64,000 nt of DNA from Branchiostoma floridae (Eukaryota; Chordata; Leptocardii; Amphioxiformes; Branchiostomatidae), in assembly GCF_000003815.2 (NCBI RefSeq), contig NC_049985.1:9772543-9836542 (forward strand), given 5' to 3'. A program made the position numbers and the translations under genes. The notes under the pieces are model-generated. The model was given only the letters and a program-made list of their open reading frames with translations, was not told the DNA's origin and made no database searches. Positions 14,190-29,100 of the stretch are shown one piece after another (positions within the stretch are counted from its first letter, which is position 1; each line of letters opens with the position of its first letter).

Positions 14190-17100
14190 CTGCAGAGAGA
14201 AGCACAGAGTTTTAGACAAAGTCTAATTTTTCTATCTCGATAAATCTAGACGGAATTTTGCTGCCTATCATAGTATGACTCTGTAAGTACATTGGCCTAA
14301 CCTACCTATGCCAAATGATGTAAATAAGCTTTGAACTATAGCTCATGGTCAGAAATTAAGTGTTACGAATCGTTGTTGATCCAAATTTATTTTACTAAAT
14401 ATGACATGACAGAATAGGCTCAGGAACAAGTATGTGTGTATCAGCATAAGTTTTAAGAGACCTTAAAGAAGAGTTGAAGGAGCCAGTCATGACCAACTCT
14501 GTGTTTCTACAGACAATGAGATGAAGTAGAGTGTTATGGAATCTCATCTGTGTTGGTAGTGATCATCTTTCTTCCAACACTAAGGTGTTGAAAATGTTAT
14601 CCATGTACACCTTAGTGTTGGAAGCAAGTTTAGCCATGTACTTTAGAGTAGGTGGTGCTTCTACATGAACCATAATATTTCTCCCCACCTTCTCAGCCGG
14701 GTCTGTTCCCTCCTCTATGTTCTGCAGAGCGTTCTGTGCTCGAGCCAGCCGACCAGACAGGCTCAGCAGCAGGTTGGTAATCTTGTCTAGCTCATCCACA
14801 AACCGCTGGTACTTGTCAAACTCGTTAGACTTGGTCATCTCCTTCGCCCACTCTGTCACCTGGGGTGGGAGGGGGGCATGGTTAGTGATCAAAATACATT
14901 ATGCAGTTTCTTACGGTTCTTACTATAAGTACTAACCTTTCCCTGTAACTTTGAAGTCATACAGAACATATTGATATTCATGTATCATAACAGGGTTTAA
15001 GTTACAACTGAATAGTATGAATCATTTCCACACACAACATCTGTGCATATCAGGTCAGTACTGTAGCCAGAAACTTTTGTATTAGAATTCAGATAGAATT
15101 GATTGACAATCAAACTATGCTGCTGCCAGGTATAGGGTCATGATACGGAGGATGTTGATCTGAAAGTTTGCTAGAACCTTTGAAATGTCACCAACTAAGT
15201 TGTTACCTGTTGTCCCAGCTCATTGTTCAGGTCAATCTCCTCCCGGATCAGATCCTCTGCCTTCCGCAGGTTCTCCAGCTTCTTACTGATGCTGTCAATC
15301 AGCTCCATCTGAGGGGGAGGGGGGCAGAAAACACGTCAGACACTGCAGTGAAAAATACTGATCTCTCATCACAAATATTTAACTATTCTTCTATTTTGCT
15401 AGTGAATGATCATATTAGGACACTTCTAAAACCTTTTTAGAGACGTCTTCGCACTTCCCCATGAAGAATTCACCACGAAACATCCTGAGTGGTCAGCAGG
15501 CAGCTACAACTCTTACTACCAAGCCAAGCCTAGAACTTTATATCCATAATGTCTGTTGACATAATGTCTGTGGCCAGTCTATCAACCAATCACCAGTTGA
15601 ATAAGACTTGTGAATGTCTGCTCTTTGAGGTTACCTGCATTTTCATATGCAAATCAAAGATCACAGGAGGTGCTAATTACAAATGGCCACTATTGTCTAA
15701 TCATTGGCACCTAGACTAAACATTTTCAATTCACAGCTTTGATTTCAATTTGCAGCTCAGACAAGGAATACTAATATACATGGACCTGGAGAAGTTCCAA
15801 GCTATGGAAGCTAACATACAGAAAGTTGGGAAACCAAGGAGGTTTTAAGTCTATCTATACACAGAAACCAACCCAGCCTATTAAATTGATATTACAAACT
15901 TAAAATGTGTTGAAATTTAAGTAGTCTATGTATCTTTTGCAGAGCCTGTCACTAACAACAACAACTGCCATGTTTACCAGAACACCAAGGAGCTTTTATA
16001 TCATAAGAACACCAATCATGGCACCAAAAAACGTTTGGCTACAGGTGGGACGTACCAAGTCCCCTGGGAGGGTGCAGGTGGTAACAGATGAGCACATGTT
16101 TAGTAAACAGTGGGGGAAATGTTAGCAGACAAGTGATTTCCTCCTCACAACGACAGCTCAAAGTGTGGACAGAGCACATGCATAACTTGCAGGAAAGTTC
16201 TACAACTTCAGTGGTCAACTATAACAATTACTTTCATTGTTGTGATGACAGAGGCTTGCAATTCATGTAGCTTTCCACTATTTGGTGAATGCAGAGGTCA
16301 AAGTTAAATTTTGACAAGGGAAAGTGCATGGACATGATCTTTGTAGAATCGTTCTGAATTTGTCAAATCTATGATAACATTTGTAGTTGTAAAGATATTT
16401 GATTCTAATTCTATCAGTTTTCCAAATTTCCAACGTCTGCATTGGAAACTGACAGCTGTTTAATTTGCTGACTGAGGCTGTTTGAAGACTTAATAAAAGG
16501 TTGGAGACCTTCCTTTGTATACATGAAGGTAGGAAACCACCTGTGTGACAAGTGTGGTCTACTGTTGCCTAGCCTGGGGAAACAGTGCAGCCAGAATTAA
16601 ACACTTCCTGGCCAGTCGCCACCCAAGTAGTTCTGAACCCACAAACCTCTGGGATAAACACCAATCAACAGCAACCAGGAGGGACGGAGGGGGGCATGTT
16701 ACAACTGACAGCTGGCTTACTGAAAATCCATCCTTTTGTTGTTGATGACAAGAAAGAGTATACCTATATACAGGTATTTGTATCTGCATCTGCATAGCCA
16801 GTATAACTGCCCTTCATCGTAAAACATCAGCCTTGCAGGCAGCTGGTCATGTTACACTCAACAACATGTCAATCCTAACCTATGCATATCTACCTGCAAG
16901 TGTTGTTTGAAGCTATCTAATTCTAATGTGTCTACCCTTACAGGTCTAACCAACTGTCTTCACAAGCCTGCTGCTCTATAATGATGACAAAACCCACCTT
17001 CTTCTGGTCCAGCACCTCCTGGTCCTCCTCCTCCTCCACAGCTTCAGCCTCCTCCTCCTGCTGTCTCCTCATCTCCAGCATCATCTTAGCCTTGGCGGAG

Positions 17101-20100
17101 GACTCCGTGAAGTACGGGGAGGTGGGGGGCAGCTGCGTCTCGGACAGGCTCCTGCTGTGAGAGGGATGGGAACGATCGGTTGCTTTAGATTTGGAAAAGT
17201 ACAGGAAGTCTAGTTCATTTAAGCCTTGTATGTCATCTTGCTAGGTCTGTAGGAAATATTACAATTAATTGAAAGAGTACACCTCTCCCTAGTGTGGTGT
17301 CTGTAGCAGCTTCCTTCAATACTGGAAATACTTCTTTTTCTATATCGCTGAACGAAGTACAACACCTTCTACTTCACACCCGTTTTCACCAGTACTCTGT
17401 AGTTCTCCAATATCATGTACTAATCTTCTGTTCTCACCTTGTTTTCAAAGGCTGGGACGTCTTCCCCTCTCCCGATTTCCCGCGAACAGAAGCGGCGCTG
17501 CTTCTTCTCCGTTCAGACGGCTGGAGAGGTTGAACAGCTTCAGGGAAACACTCGCGCATGTAGTCGGCCGTCTTGTGGTTCGGCTCCATCAGGATTTCCT
17601 TCAGGTTCTTGTCGTCACATCTGCAGAAGAGTCGAGTAGTTAGAGATGTATCAGCACAAGTTGCACTATCCTAAAATTCCTTCCAAAGTACGACTGATGA
17701 CAAAACATTATCTTCTTGAAAAAACAGTACTATCTTATACATTATCTAGTACCAAAGAACCACTCACCTGTCAATGATGTCTTTTGCCAGTTCATCTGTT
17801 TTTATTTCCTCTGGCGTCTTCTGTCTGATGTGGATGGGGGAGATGCTTATCCTCTTCTCTCCGCTCGGCTGCCGTGTTCTCTCCGACTCATCTTTAAGAC
17901 TAGACACGGAGGATCCTATACTCGGTGAGGAGTCCCTCGTTGGTACTGTATGTGAGTCCGAGGAGCCGCTCTTTTCCGAACTTGACCTTGAAGAAGACCT
18001 GCTGTGTTCTGAGCTGGGGGGTGAGGGTGTCTTGGAGCCCGAGCTGTCTGTTGGGGAGGAGATCTCGGAGGGGCTGACTGTTCTGGGGGGCATGGCCTTG
18101 GGGTGGGGTCTGCTGGGAGAGATGTGCTCAGGACTGGCTGTGGCTGGGCTGTGGTGCCTGGAGGGAAATGGCATTAAAAGTATTAGATCCAAGATGTTTA
18201 CTGTGTCACAATGTTTAGCTATCTCAAAATCAAACAAGTACTGCAATGAGATCAAGATAAGAATGAAGAATTATTGTTTCAACAACTCAGCATCTCAACA
18301 TCTTTTTCTATTTCCATAAAAAGACTACCTTTACATAAAAATACCTGGACTTAAAGGTCAAATCAGGAGGTAGATGTGGAAAAAATATGCAAGACTACAT
18401 TTTCGTTTGTTGAATAGCTTCCTCAATACATTTAAATGTTTTAATGGCAAGGAAAATGTAGAGGACAGCCATTTGACAGACTAAGGTAATAACAACCATG
18501 TGTGCCTCTATTTTGTTGACCTTGGAGCTTTGCGAGGTCAAAGTTGCCCACAAAGTAACAGCATTTCAATTTCAGCTGTCAGTGAGTTTCAAGTGGGAGT
18601 TATCGCCAAGAATTCTCTGACCTTTACGAGGCAGTTTCTGGCCAATAAGAATTAATCTTGAGTATGAGGCAGGGCTTTAGCCAGCTCGAAATTTTTTTCC
18701 GTCAGCCAATTACAATCGTCGCCAAAACCGCGAAAATTAATTAGAAGGACTGAACTGAGACCTTGAAAAACGGGTTTTAATGAGATTATCGTATGCGAAA
18801 GGACGCCGACACACATTGTCAACAATCATAACAATAGCAAAACAAACAGTGTGTGGCTTTTACGGCCGTGAACGGCGTCCCCAAGCCGCCTGTAGCTTCC
18901 AACAAGGATTTTTGTCCGTCAAGGTTGACGGATTGGTTTTAAAATATTTCCGTCAGACGCAGCAAAGTTCCGTCAATTGACGGAAAAACGGACGCTGGCT
19001 AGAGCCCTGGTATGAGGGAGTAAATCTACAGGCAAAATGTTTATTATTCCAGCAGTTGGAATTCCGAATTTCATTAGTAGTAAACGACTTCTCCAGTTTC
19101 TCAAGCAGGACTTAAAAGCTTACAGGCAGGAGGTTGCTTGCCCTAAACTGGGAGTACCAATTCCGATTCCAAAATCTGGCCCTTAGATCGTAGGTATTTT
19201 CCATCGACCCAAGCATTAAGAACCCTGTCTATAATTGCCAACTGTCTACTATGACCATTTTCTTCAAGTCCACTGAGAGCCCACTGTAGGTAAGGGCTGA
19301 TTATAGCACAGAGAATACATAAAGTATGATGATGATGTCTTACCTGTGGTTGTCCTGTCGAGGGGAATCCTCCACTGGTGGGGGAGGGGGTGGGGACTCC
19401 ATGTCAACCCCAGCCTCCTCATCATGCAGCAGTTCAGGGGGAGGGGGCGGCAGGAAATCCAGGAACTCCATGGTAGGGGGTTCAGGCTCCGCAGGGGGTG
19501 GGGAGGGGGGTGGAGGGGGCAGCGGCTCTTCCTTCAGGGGGGAGATTTTCCTGACTCTTGCCTCGTGTACGCCGTTGACAGACTTCTTCTCCTCCCAGCT
19601 TCTGGTGGGCGACTTTGCCGCCACAAGCGCCTCCTTGTGTCTGAGGCTGGTACTGTCCTCGATGAACACGTCGCTTCCAGATGATCCATTGCTGAGTTTT
19701 CTGTCACTGTGAAGGAAAAAAAGGCAGACTGTTATTCAAAATGCCAGATACAAATGATGAATTGTTATGTTTCTCTTACCGGAAACAGAAAAATAAAGAC
19801 TTCTCATTGTGTTGACATTAACATGTCACTGAGACAGTGGGAATATGGATTGAGACTTCAAAATGTGCTCTCCTCCCTCTCCCACATATGTAAGAAAGTA
19901 ATCACTGGTCCCTGGCATCTATCCAGACAAATCAAGCCCAAAGCAATTGGGCCAGGCATAACCCTGAAGTCAACAACTCTTGCACCAAGCGTCTTCTTAA
20001 AAGTCATCTGTACACGTTGAATTAAAGTAATGCACAAGTGCTCTTCTACTTTTTCAAGTAGTGATATTCTGGTGAAAAATCAATGTTATAGCTTTTCATT

Positions 20101-23100
20101 TATATTGTAGAGGCATGTGTGTTAAAACTTAAATGTAGTGAAGGCAGAACAGTTGTTGACAAGGCAATGTAGATGTACTTCAGTGGTACTGTTTTACTGG
20201 CTTTCCCCGAAGTTACCTTATCCCATTCCATCCATAGTACTTGGAAATCAGAGGGAAAGTTGGAGTAGAAGTATTGGTATGCGGAAGTCTTCAGTCTACC
20301 ATACATGAGTATACATGGCATTCCTATGATGCTGACAAGACACCTCATGATTGACCTTGAGACAGTCCTGATTACAGCCTTGCTTTCCTGACAGAATACT
20401 CAGAAAGCAGCAGACAGTCAGGTGCAGATTTCAATTTGGAGTCATTCCAAAGACTGCCAACTTCAATACCACCAAATAAGAAACCTTCCTGTAAAACGAT
20501 AACTTATGTGTGACCTTAAGATTTCTAGTAGAATACTTGGAACTCGTTTAAGCATTATGAGCCAGATTGTGTTCAGAGTGCAAAGTTGAAGTCGGTCCAA
20601 AGTCTGCAAGATAAAATTTTTACTGCTTTCTTGGCTGTAAAACATCACATACTTAACCCTAACAAATTTCTCCAAGTAGAAGGGAATAGAATGTTGATAG
20701 TTGAAGCAGTCTGGGAGGATAAGTGCACAGAAGTACCAGTAGTTGAACTCATTCCAAAACCTGCCAACAGAAACGACAGTAAATTGTGCGACACATTCCA
20801 GCAGACAGAGTCAAACTAAAGGTGGTTAACTCATGACGCCATCATGATGTCAGCCCTAAAATAACAACGGATCTATCTATCGTCGCCACCCTTCTGGGAA
20901 ACAGGTCTTTGGAAACATTCAACCTTTCCGGTTACCATGCCAATGGTGTTGTTAATGAAATGCCTGTCCAAGTGCAGCCAGGGTAACATCTGAACAGAAA
21001 GTGGTCTGTGAAAGTACTTTCCAAAAGCATGACTTTCTCATTGCCTTTCAGTACTCTCTTTGCAATCATCTTAACTCCAGTCCAAGCGTATAGCTGATAC
21101 TGTCCCAGAAGCTATTTCCTTAAAAAAGCCTAAAGCCCTGATCAAACCAACCTCTTCCCTCCCAATCTAAACAGGGTCAGGAGACACATGAATGGACTTT
21201 ACTCTTCCTTTTCACACCTACAGTTCCAAGAAGAGCTCTGCCCTTTGCCACTCCCAGATTTGTTGTCATCACAAACCCACCAGAAGTAGGACAAAACCAT
21301 GTTTCCCACACAAAACAGCAAACATGGCCACTCCGGTAGCAACAGACATGCTCAACTGGTCATGTGATTAAAACTTGCTTATCTTCAAGCAGATGTAAGA
21401 CTTGGGCTTGTCTTTATCCTCATTTTTCTTCATCTTTTCATTGTCCTTCCTGGCTAGTAATATGCAAGGCACTAACTAAAAAAAGTGAGCCAATATCAAC
21501 TGCAATATAGATTTCTTGCTTTTAAGGAATCTTTTAATCCCTTTCTGACAAGGTTTCAATCTACAGGAATTCGAATTAGATCTACTGTCTACCATCCTGC
21601 CACACTACATCTATACGGACTCCCTATCTCACCTTTGTCGAAAAGTTATGGCATGATTCTCATTCCTACAAGAGTGACTTAGGACTTGGAATGTTACTGT
21701 TCTATGGTCCTTCTACAGTGAGTCCAAGTTCTCTTTTGGACATGAGTCACAATATGCCCTATCCATTGTGGCACTTGCTAATGATCATGTGAAGGCAGGA
21801 ACCCCAAACACAAGTTCAAAGAAAACTTCCCTTTGTACTTTAAATTCAAAGTGACAAGCGTTGGAAGTTCAAAGTGACAAGCGTTGGAAGTTCCCTGTCA
21901 GACAGAGCCCCGCTCATGAGTCACGGCTGTCCTGCCAGCGGTCCCCAGCCGCACCTGTCCGTGATCTCGGGCAGACGGGAACCAGACCAGACAAGGACAC
22001 CACAAATGACAAGGTGGTTTCTGCGACTTTCCCTCTCTGTCTCTAGTTAGTGTCACACCCAGTGTGTAGGCTTGAATACTGTACTGTACTATCCTGCAAT
22101 ATAACTGTTCATCAGACCAGACAAGGCCACCTGAAGTGATGAGGTGGTTTCCCTCTCTGTCTGTGGGGACAGACACACCCAGTGGCCAGTGTGGGGGTAC
22201 AACAGTGCCTTGAATGATAAAAGTGACTATTATAGAAACTATGACTTAGCATGATAGCAGGCTGTACATAAGAAAAAAAAAGGATTAACACTAGATAAAC
22301 ACGCCATAGCTGACAGGGTGGCTTTCCGTCCCTGGTGGCTGTTATGCCCAATACTGATATTATATTCTGACTGCCTTATGCCAGACCTATGAAGCTAACT
22401 CTCTGGTAAGAAACCACTGAGTTATAGCTCCACAACAAACCAGGTGTAAAGAAACATGCTACTTCATTTGGTATCTCACTGTTATTGATACGACACAGTG
22501 GTATGTTTTCAATTCCTGCATGGAATCCATGCATGTTTGGAGTCTACCTTGGGGGTAGGAACAGAATGGCTGTGTAGAATTTCTGTTGTTTATGATAAGC
22601 TGAAAGAAATTGTTCAGTGCAGTCTTAATGAAAATAAAAGCTATTCTGAAGAAAAAGGGAAAGTTGACAATAAAAACATGAGCGGAGTCTGATACGATTA
22701 CACAGAAACCAAACCAAACCAAACCAAACCAAACAAATATGCTGTCGTGGTGTCAAAGTGTTTATGTCATGACATTTCCACTTCTAAAAACTTATACCTT
22801 ATGCTTTTCAAGCGTCAAGACGAGCACGAAACATCTATAGGCTAAACGTCCTGAGGGAAACATACAATTATTGCTGCCTGCATGTTGGTGTGATATAAAG
22901 TTCCATCCATGCACATCCATGTACTAACTACATGTATGTTGAGAATACCAATACTTTTAACTGTTCCCAAATGAAAGTATCACTCACCTACTAAGAGCCA
23001 GGATCAGACGTTGCATATTGTCCACAAACACTGTCAACTGAGCCTTCATCACAGGGCTCATCCCGTACGGCACCCTTTTAGCCATCATGGACTTCAACTT

Positions 23101-26100
23101 CAACAAGCAAATGCAGCAAAGAAATGTCTCCTTGGATTTTTCAAGTCCTACCAAATGCCTCTCTCTGAAGGATTGCAAGACTTTAAAGGTTTGCTTATCT
23201 CTCAGACTTTGAATCACCAAATGGCCTTGATGGTTTAAGTCTTCAAGACTTTGAATCACGAAGTTTACTCCTTGACGGCTGACGCCTTCTGAGCTCCCAG
23301 ACTTTGAGTCACCGACCCAATCCAGCGAAGTCTCTGCTTTGACGTCACAAGAACTTTCGCCGCACACGACCCAGAAAGGGAAACATCCTATCCTGCGTGC
23401 AGCACTGTCATCACGGACTGCCAATCTCTCCACAGAACAGTCTGATGCACTCTTGATAAGAGCAGGAATGACGCGGCTGGATTGTGCCCAACTCTTGATA
23501 TGTTCCACTCTTGTGGTTTGCAGAGTATGACGTATCAGAGCTGACAATGGTGGAATAAAATTTGCCCAAGTGCAGATAACTTCCAACTCCGAAGGAATGG
23601 CTGACAAACTATGGGAGAGCCTGAACTTGGCTGAAGCACTCAAGGTAAGACTAAGAGCAGAAATGATATGGCTGGATTGTGCCTAACTCCTGACAATTTC
23701 CCACTCTGCGGTTCTGACCTGTCTGGTATTTCCAACGGCCACGACTCTGCCTTGTTTTGCCTCTAAACAGGAAGTGGAACCCTGACCCCAAAGGCAAACA
23801 GGAACTGCGACCCTCACACTTGGATCAAAAAGCGAACGGAAGCAAAAGTACAAAACCGCTCGGTGATGACCAACCGTTTAAGCGTACACATGCACCTTCA
23901 CCCTAACACATGTGAGTCATAGCTTTCATTCACAAAGACTAAGTCCAAAGTACAAAGACATCTGTACCCCAAACAAAACTCTTCTGCAAACTTGTACTAT
24001 CAGCAGTGTTGTTGGCCGTCTGCTTGCGTGTGCTTGTTTGTTTACACCTTGTTTACCAGTGAGACAATGTGTGCACACAACTGCGCTGCGGCTTTGCTGA
24101 TGACATCACAAGGAAGTCACACAGGATCTCTGTAAACAGTTTGTTACACAAAATCAAGCGCTTTGTTTTCTTTGGACGGAAAAAAATGCTCTTCAAGCAC
24201 ATCTCCACACTGGCTACTCCTAGCATACCTGGGCACCAAAGGTATTCACCAAAACAAAAGCAATTAGTAAATTTACTTGGAACACAATTTTCTCAAGCAC
24301 TTTGAAAACCTCCTTCTTTGTCATACTTCAGAATAAAACCATCACAAATTGACAAAAAGAAAATCAATCAGAGGTATCCTGTATAGCACTAGCACTCTCC
24401 CAAGATATCATTACAATAACTTGTCAACCTTAATTCAAATCTCCTTTCCTTTCCACAGCTATAAACTCTTTTTTGCTTTCTATCTAACCTCTTTGATTAG
24501 CTTATAAAAATAAGTGGTGGCTGTAACAGAAAATCCTATCAATCTCTGTAGGATCTCCAAGGGAAGGAACTGCTCAATGTTATCAGAAGAGGAATCTCAG
24601 GAATTTCTTTCTCAGTGGCCTTGAGAGATACTCAGCAAACTATTTCTGGTGCATCCTGTCTTCATGGAGGCGTTGATATGCAGCAAAAATGTTGATAAGT
24701 TGGCTATTTCCTCTTAGGAAAACACTATATACAGTCAAGGAGAGGCCAAACAAGCTATTACTTATTTAAATGACTGAATCATCATGTATCTACATGACTT
24801 GTGATATTGCTTTGTAATAATGACATAGATTTTACTGTATAAGCTAGGCAACAGGTTGAACTACAAGACTTGAAGTTTTGCTAAATTTTTCCTTCCTTTC
24901 CAAAATTACAGTGGGCAGTATTTGAATGTCACATTCTTTCCCAATACCTAGTTCTATTTGTCATCATAACAATAGCTGTTGTACCTTTCAAATGCAGCAA
25001 CAACTTGAACAAGTACTACACATCTCACAACAGGTGAAACATGGAGTACCTATTCTATCACTGTAGGAGCAATTGTTTACCATGCATTATCCTGCCCAAT
25101 TAAGTCTTCAACACATTAGCGGTTCTAATGAACTTTGTTGAAAGTATTAAAGGCCTGGAACCCCGCTGTGGTTGTTTGTTTTGTACGCACAACAGGGATC
25201 TTCTGTGTTATATTAAACAGCGGAAGCCACACATCTGCTTGAAGATCATGCTTTTCCTCTAGCTCAGTTAAACGGATGCTGATCTTGTGGAAAACATGAG
25301 TGTTGCCAGCATGAAAAAAACCTTATTCTAGTGGATCCATAAAGGTACAGATGGGGCAAACCTTTTACCCAGAACCCTGTTGCATTTTCCACCTTCATTA
25401 GAATTCCCCATCATCTCATGTTTCCCTGAGCTCACAGATATGTGGTACTGTTTGTTTGTCAGTTTCACACACCATTGTTTGGTTGATCTGAGCCTTCAGC
25501 ATTCTTCCTGTACTGGTCATACCTTGTCGATGTACACATATGCTGACTTTGCAAGCAAAATATCAAGCTGCCATTTTTCATCTTGGTTATCTAGATTTAT
25601 CTCGCAGCCTTGCGGAAATCCTGCTTTCCACCCATAACATATCTGAGAAAAATGATACAATTGAAAACATACTCTTGCCAACATTAATCAGCTAGAAAGC
25701 TTAGGGGGAATTCCTACCAGCTCTGCAAAATTAATATCTCGTAAAATCTCCTCTTTCCATTTCCTGCAGGATCCATTTCCATTAAATCGGCTTCCGTTGA
25801 CCCATTTCCAAGGCCAGACCAAGTTTGATAGCTGTTGCCTGACCTCATTTAAATCATGAATTGCAAACAGAAGAGTTATGAGAAAGCGAGTGACAGTAGT
25901 GTGCATGTAGTTCTGGGAATTTTAAACTATGATCATAGTAAATAGCTTTGAGAAGTGATGAAGGGCTGATGTAAGGCCAGTTTGGCTGTCAGTACAAAGA
26001 TAAGTAAATGTGATCCCATTATCTAATCGCCCATGCCCTTCACTCTGATATCTACAACAACACTGGCAATCTTAATGCAGACACTGGATGACAGATCATA

Positions 26101-29100
26101 ACAAGGTTACAACCGTCCCTGTGTGTATCTGCTTGGAGATTACGAGAATGGCAGCTGCCTTCCATGGCTTTATTAGTTATCCCTGCTTACATACCTTACT
26201 CTATTATTCATCCTTTTCAACAAAAATATCTTATTTATTTAGAGCTCCCTGGTCTTCCTAACAATAATAATCAAGCCAAAGGTTGTTTACTTTTGTATAA
26301 CCAGTGAGGAAGTGACACTATAGCTCACATTCACAAAAAGAGGCAGGAAGAAAGGATCGAAACAACTAACGGAAACATGGATTGGCTGTCTTGTTTATAC
26401 AAATTGCATTTTTGTGTCCTCAACATTCCAATGGTATTTGACAACTTCACAATAAAGATAATAAAATGTGGATTTTGATTTCTTATCTACTATAAGTATA
26501 ACAAATTTTCTCAGATAAAAAATTTGCTGACATTAATCATTTGTCAATGTTATCAAGTACAATGTATTATGAAGCTTGAGTTGGTGCAGTTTTATAATCT
26601 GATGGATGGTGAGGGTAAAAAATAGATACTATGCCACAGGAGAATTGAATGACAGAAAACTGATTAAATCATGTCAAAGAAACTTTAATAGTCCTTTCCT
26701 GTCCAGTCCTCAGCTATTCCAGGAGTTTGATCATCCAAACATGATAACACTGTGCCTTCCTATGGGAGCCCCTTTAGAGAAGCACATGGGACATAATAAC
26801 TGTTCATCAATTGAGGCAGGAAAGTAACTTTCTGAAGTTTCTCCCACATAACCTCCTAGAGAGGCCTGTATCAGGCATTAAACTTCTGAAAACCACACCA
26901 AGGATGGAAGAACAATTGTCTGGCCCTACTGTGCATTGTAGATATATAAACAGAAACATTGATATCAGATCTTGTCTGTAGGTGAAGCTATTAAACTTTT
27001 GGGTTCCATCTGTTTTGACTTGAGGCTTTCTGCAGTGTCACTCAAATGAAGACAAATCGTTGGTACCACATAAATCAAATTGAGAACTTATGACTATGAG
27101 ACACCAGGACTTCTCACAGACAAGTGCTTAACTTATGGAAAGAAGCCCTAAGTTATCAAAACAAAACTACCCTCCCAGGTCAGGATCCCAAGGTTGTGGG
27201 AAAGACAGTAAATTGCAATTACTGAGAAGCGTTGGGTCAAACCAGGGGAAGGACACATGTACTCCCCCACTCAGCCTATCCACAAACGGACAAAGCAAAA
27301 CCAATACAATGCCTTGGTTTTTAGACTGAAAGTAAAGAAACTTGGCCATTCACTCTCTGAAGCTGTTTCTCTGAAACTGTGTGTACCAAGGTACAAACTT
27401 TCCCTAACGTGGTAGACTCAATTCTAACCTCAATTAAGTTGATTTTCCACTTGTTTTAAGTCTAAGAACCAAAAACGTGAGTTGTGGTGGCCTCAATAGT
27501 CTATCTACAACAGATCGGACCATGGGAATCAACCTGATGTTTTTTGACATCTGCTGACCACCTCAGCCTCAAAGGACTCATTGTACCACTGTGCTCAGAC
27601 CATATGTTCTACTGACATTGTCTGAAAATAATGTCTTCCTTCAGGGTGTATGATGTAAGGTAAGAAGAAGGCCCTAAAGCATTTAGGTATATGATATCAT
27701 GAGCTGGAAATTCTCAGACCACCAAGATGGCAATCCTCAAGAGACATACATGTGGAAAATAACACCTGAAGTAACCCACCCCGAAAGGTTTGAAATACAA
27801 TTTTGAAGACAATGCAGACATTCTACAGCTTGTATCCTACTGGCTTGTCTTGTTTCTAGAAAATGAGATGAATCACTGCTCTGAATACAATGACACAGTT
27901 TCACACCAACAAAATGTAAACATTTCACATTTCAGGCTGGACAGAACCAGCAACAGAAAACCCATTTGTGGATCTCCACCCCTTGAAATCATCATGGCAA
28001 AACTCCAAAGGAAACAACAGTTGGCTGGCAAAAAGCTCACCTGTTCTGCAGAATTAGTACCAAGTCTGGTAAGGTTTGGTGAAGACTCATTGTGCCAGTG
28101 GTATGGTGATAACAGAAGCTCTCTGCAGGGCAAAGTGGAGTCTCTCTCAGCCTGCCTCACAGGCTCAGTGTGGAAACAAGGCCTTTTGTTTCCCCAGAGG
28201 ACTTCCAAGTGAGCAATTGACTCCCCATCCAATCAGAACACAGGATGGGGATCATCTGACTTGCAAATCATTCCTGGCGATATCAAATCTATTTGCTGTA
28301 TGTCTGCTTTAAGTATACAAAATGTATTCAACAATCATCAGAATCACCAAGAAGTTACCGAGAACAGATGATCAGGATGATAAGAACAACGCTTGTTTTC
28401 CCCACGTCTTTAACTGATACTGTGAAATGTAAGAGAACACAGCTAGACATCTGATAATGCCTTCGTATGGAAAACTGATTTCACACCTCAGTGTCAAAGG
28501 TCTTAAACCCAAGTCCCTGTATGGCCTCCCTCCCTCCCCTGAGAAAGAATCCTATTATTACCACACTCTTCACAGACCCAAACATCACTCCTAATGAAAG
28601 TACATTATGCCTGTGTTATGAAATTGTAATTATATCTCTGTGGCTCCCTTTGGAAGCAATTTGTGGCTAACTGAAAGCACCTGGTGGGAAGTGAAGCAGT
28701 GGACAAGAATGTTATCCCTATAGGAAGTCAAAATAAGCGGGGCTTCTAAACCAGTGACCTTAAACCCTCCAGTGTCACGGAGAGGGGCGGACCTCAGAGA
28801 GGTTAGGTCAGACATCCCCAGGTGTACTCAAGAAACTAACAATCAAGGAGAAATCTGCCACTGGCTGAGGTAAGTCGTCAGATCAACAAGGCTTTCTTGA
28901 GAGGATGTTAGAAAGTCTAACAAAATATTTAGACAAATTCTGTCTTGAAACAGGCTCCAAACATTATCCCATCACTACTTAGAGTACTATTCAACTGTGT
29001 CCAAGTTTTCGAGCTTGTAGGTACTGTCTTGCTTTGGATGCCTGGGGTGGGGTTGGGGGTGAGGTTTTGATAAATGCATAAATTGCTTATCTTGCACTTC

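Noticed and set aside
27790-28212. 140-codon plus-strand frame in the giant Shroom intron
   Set aside because: Starts at a non-ATG codon, is mirrored by a long frame on the other strand, no recognisable domain or splice context.
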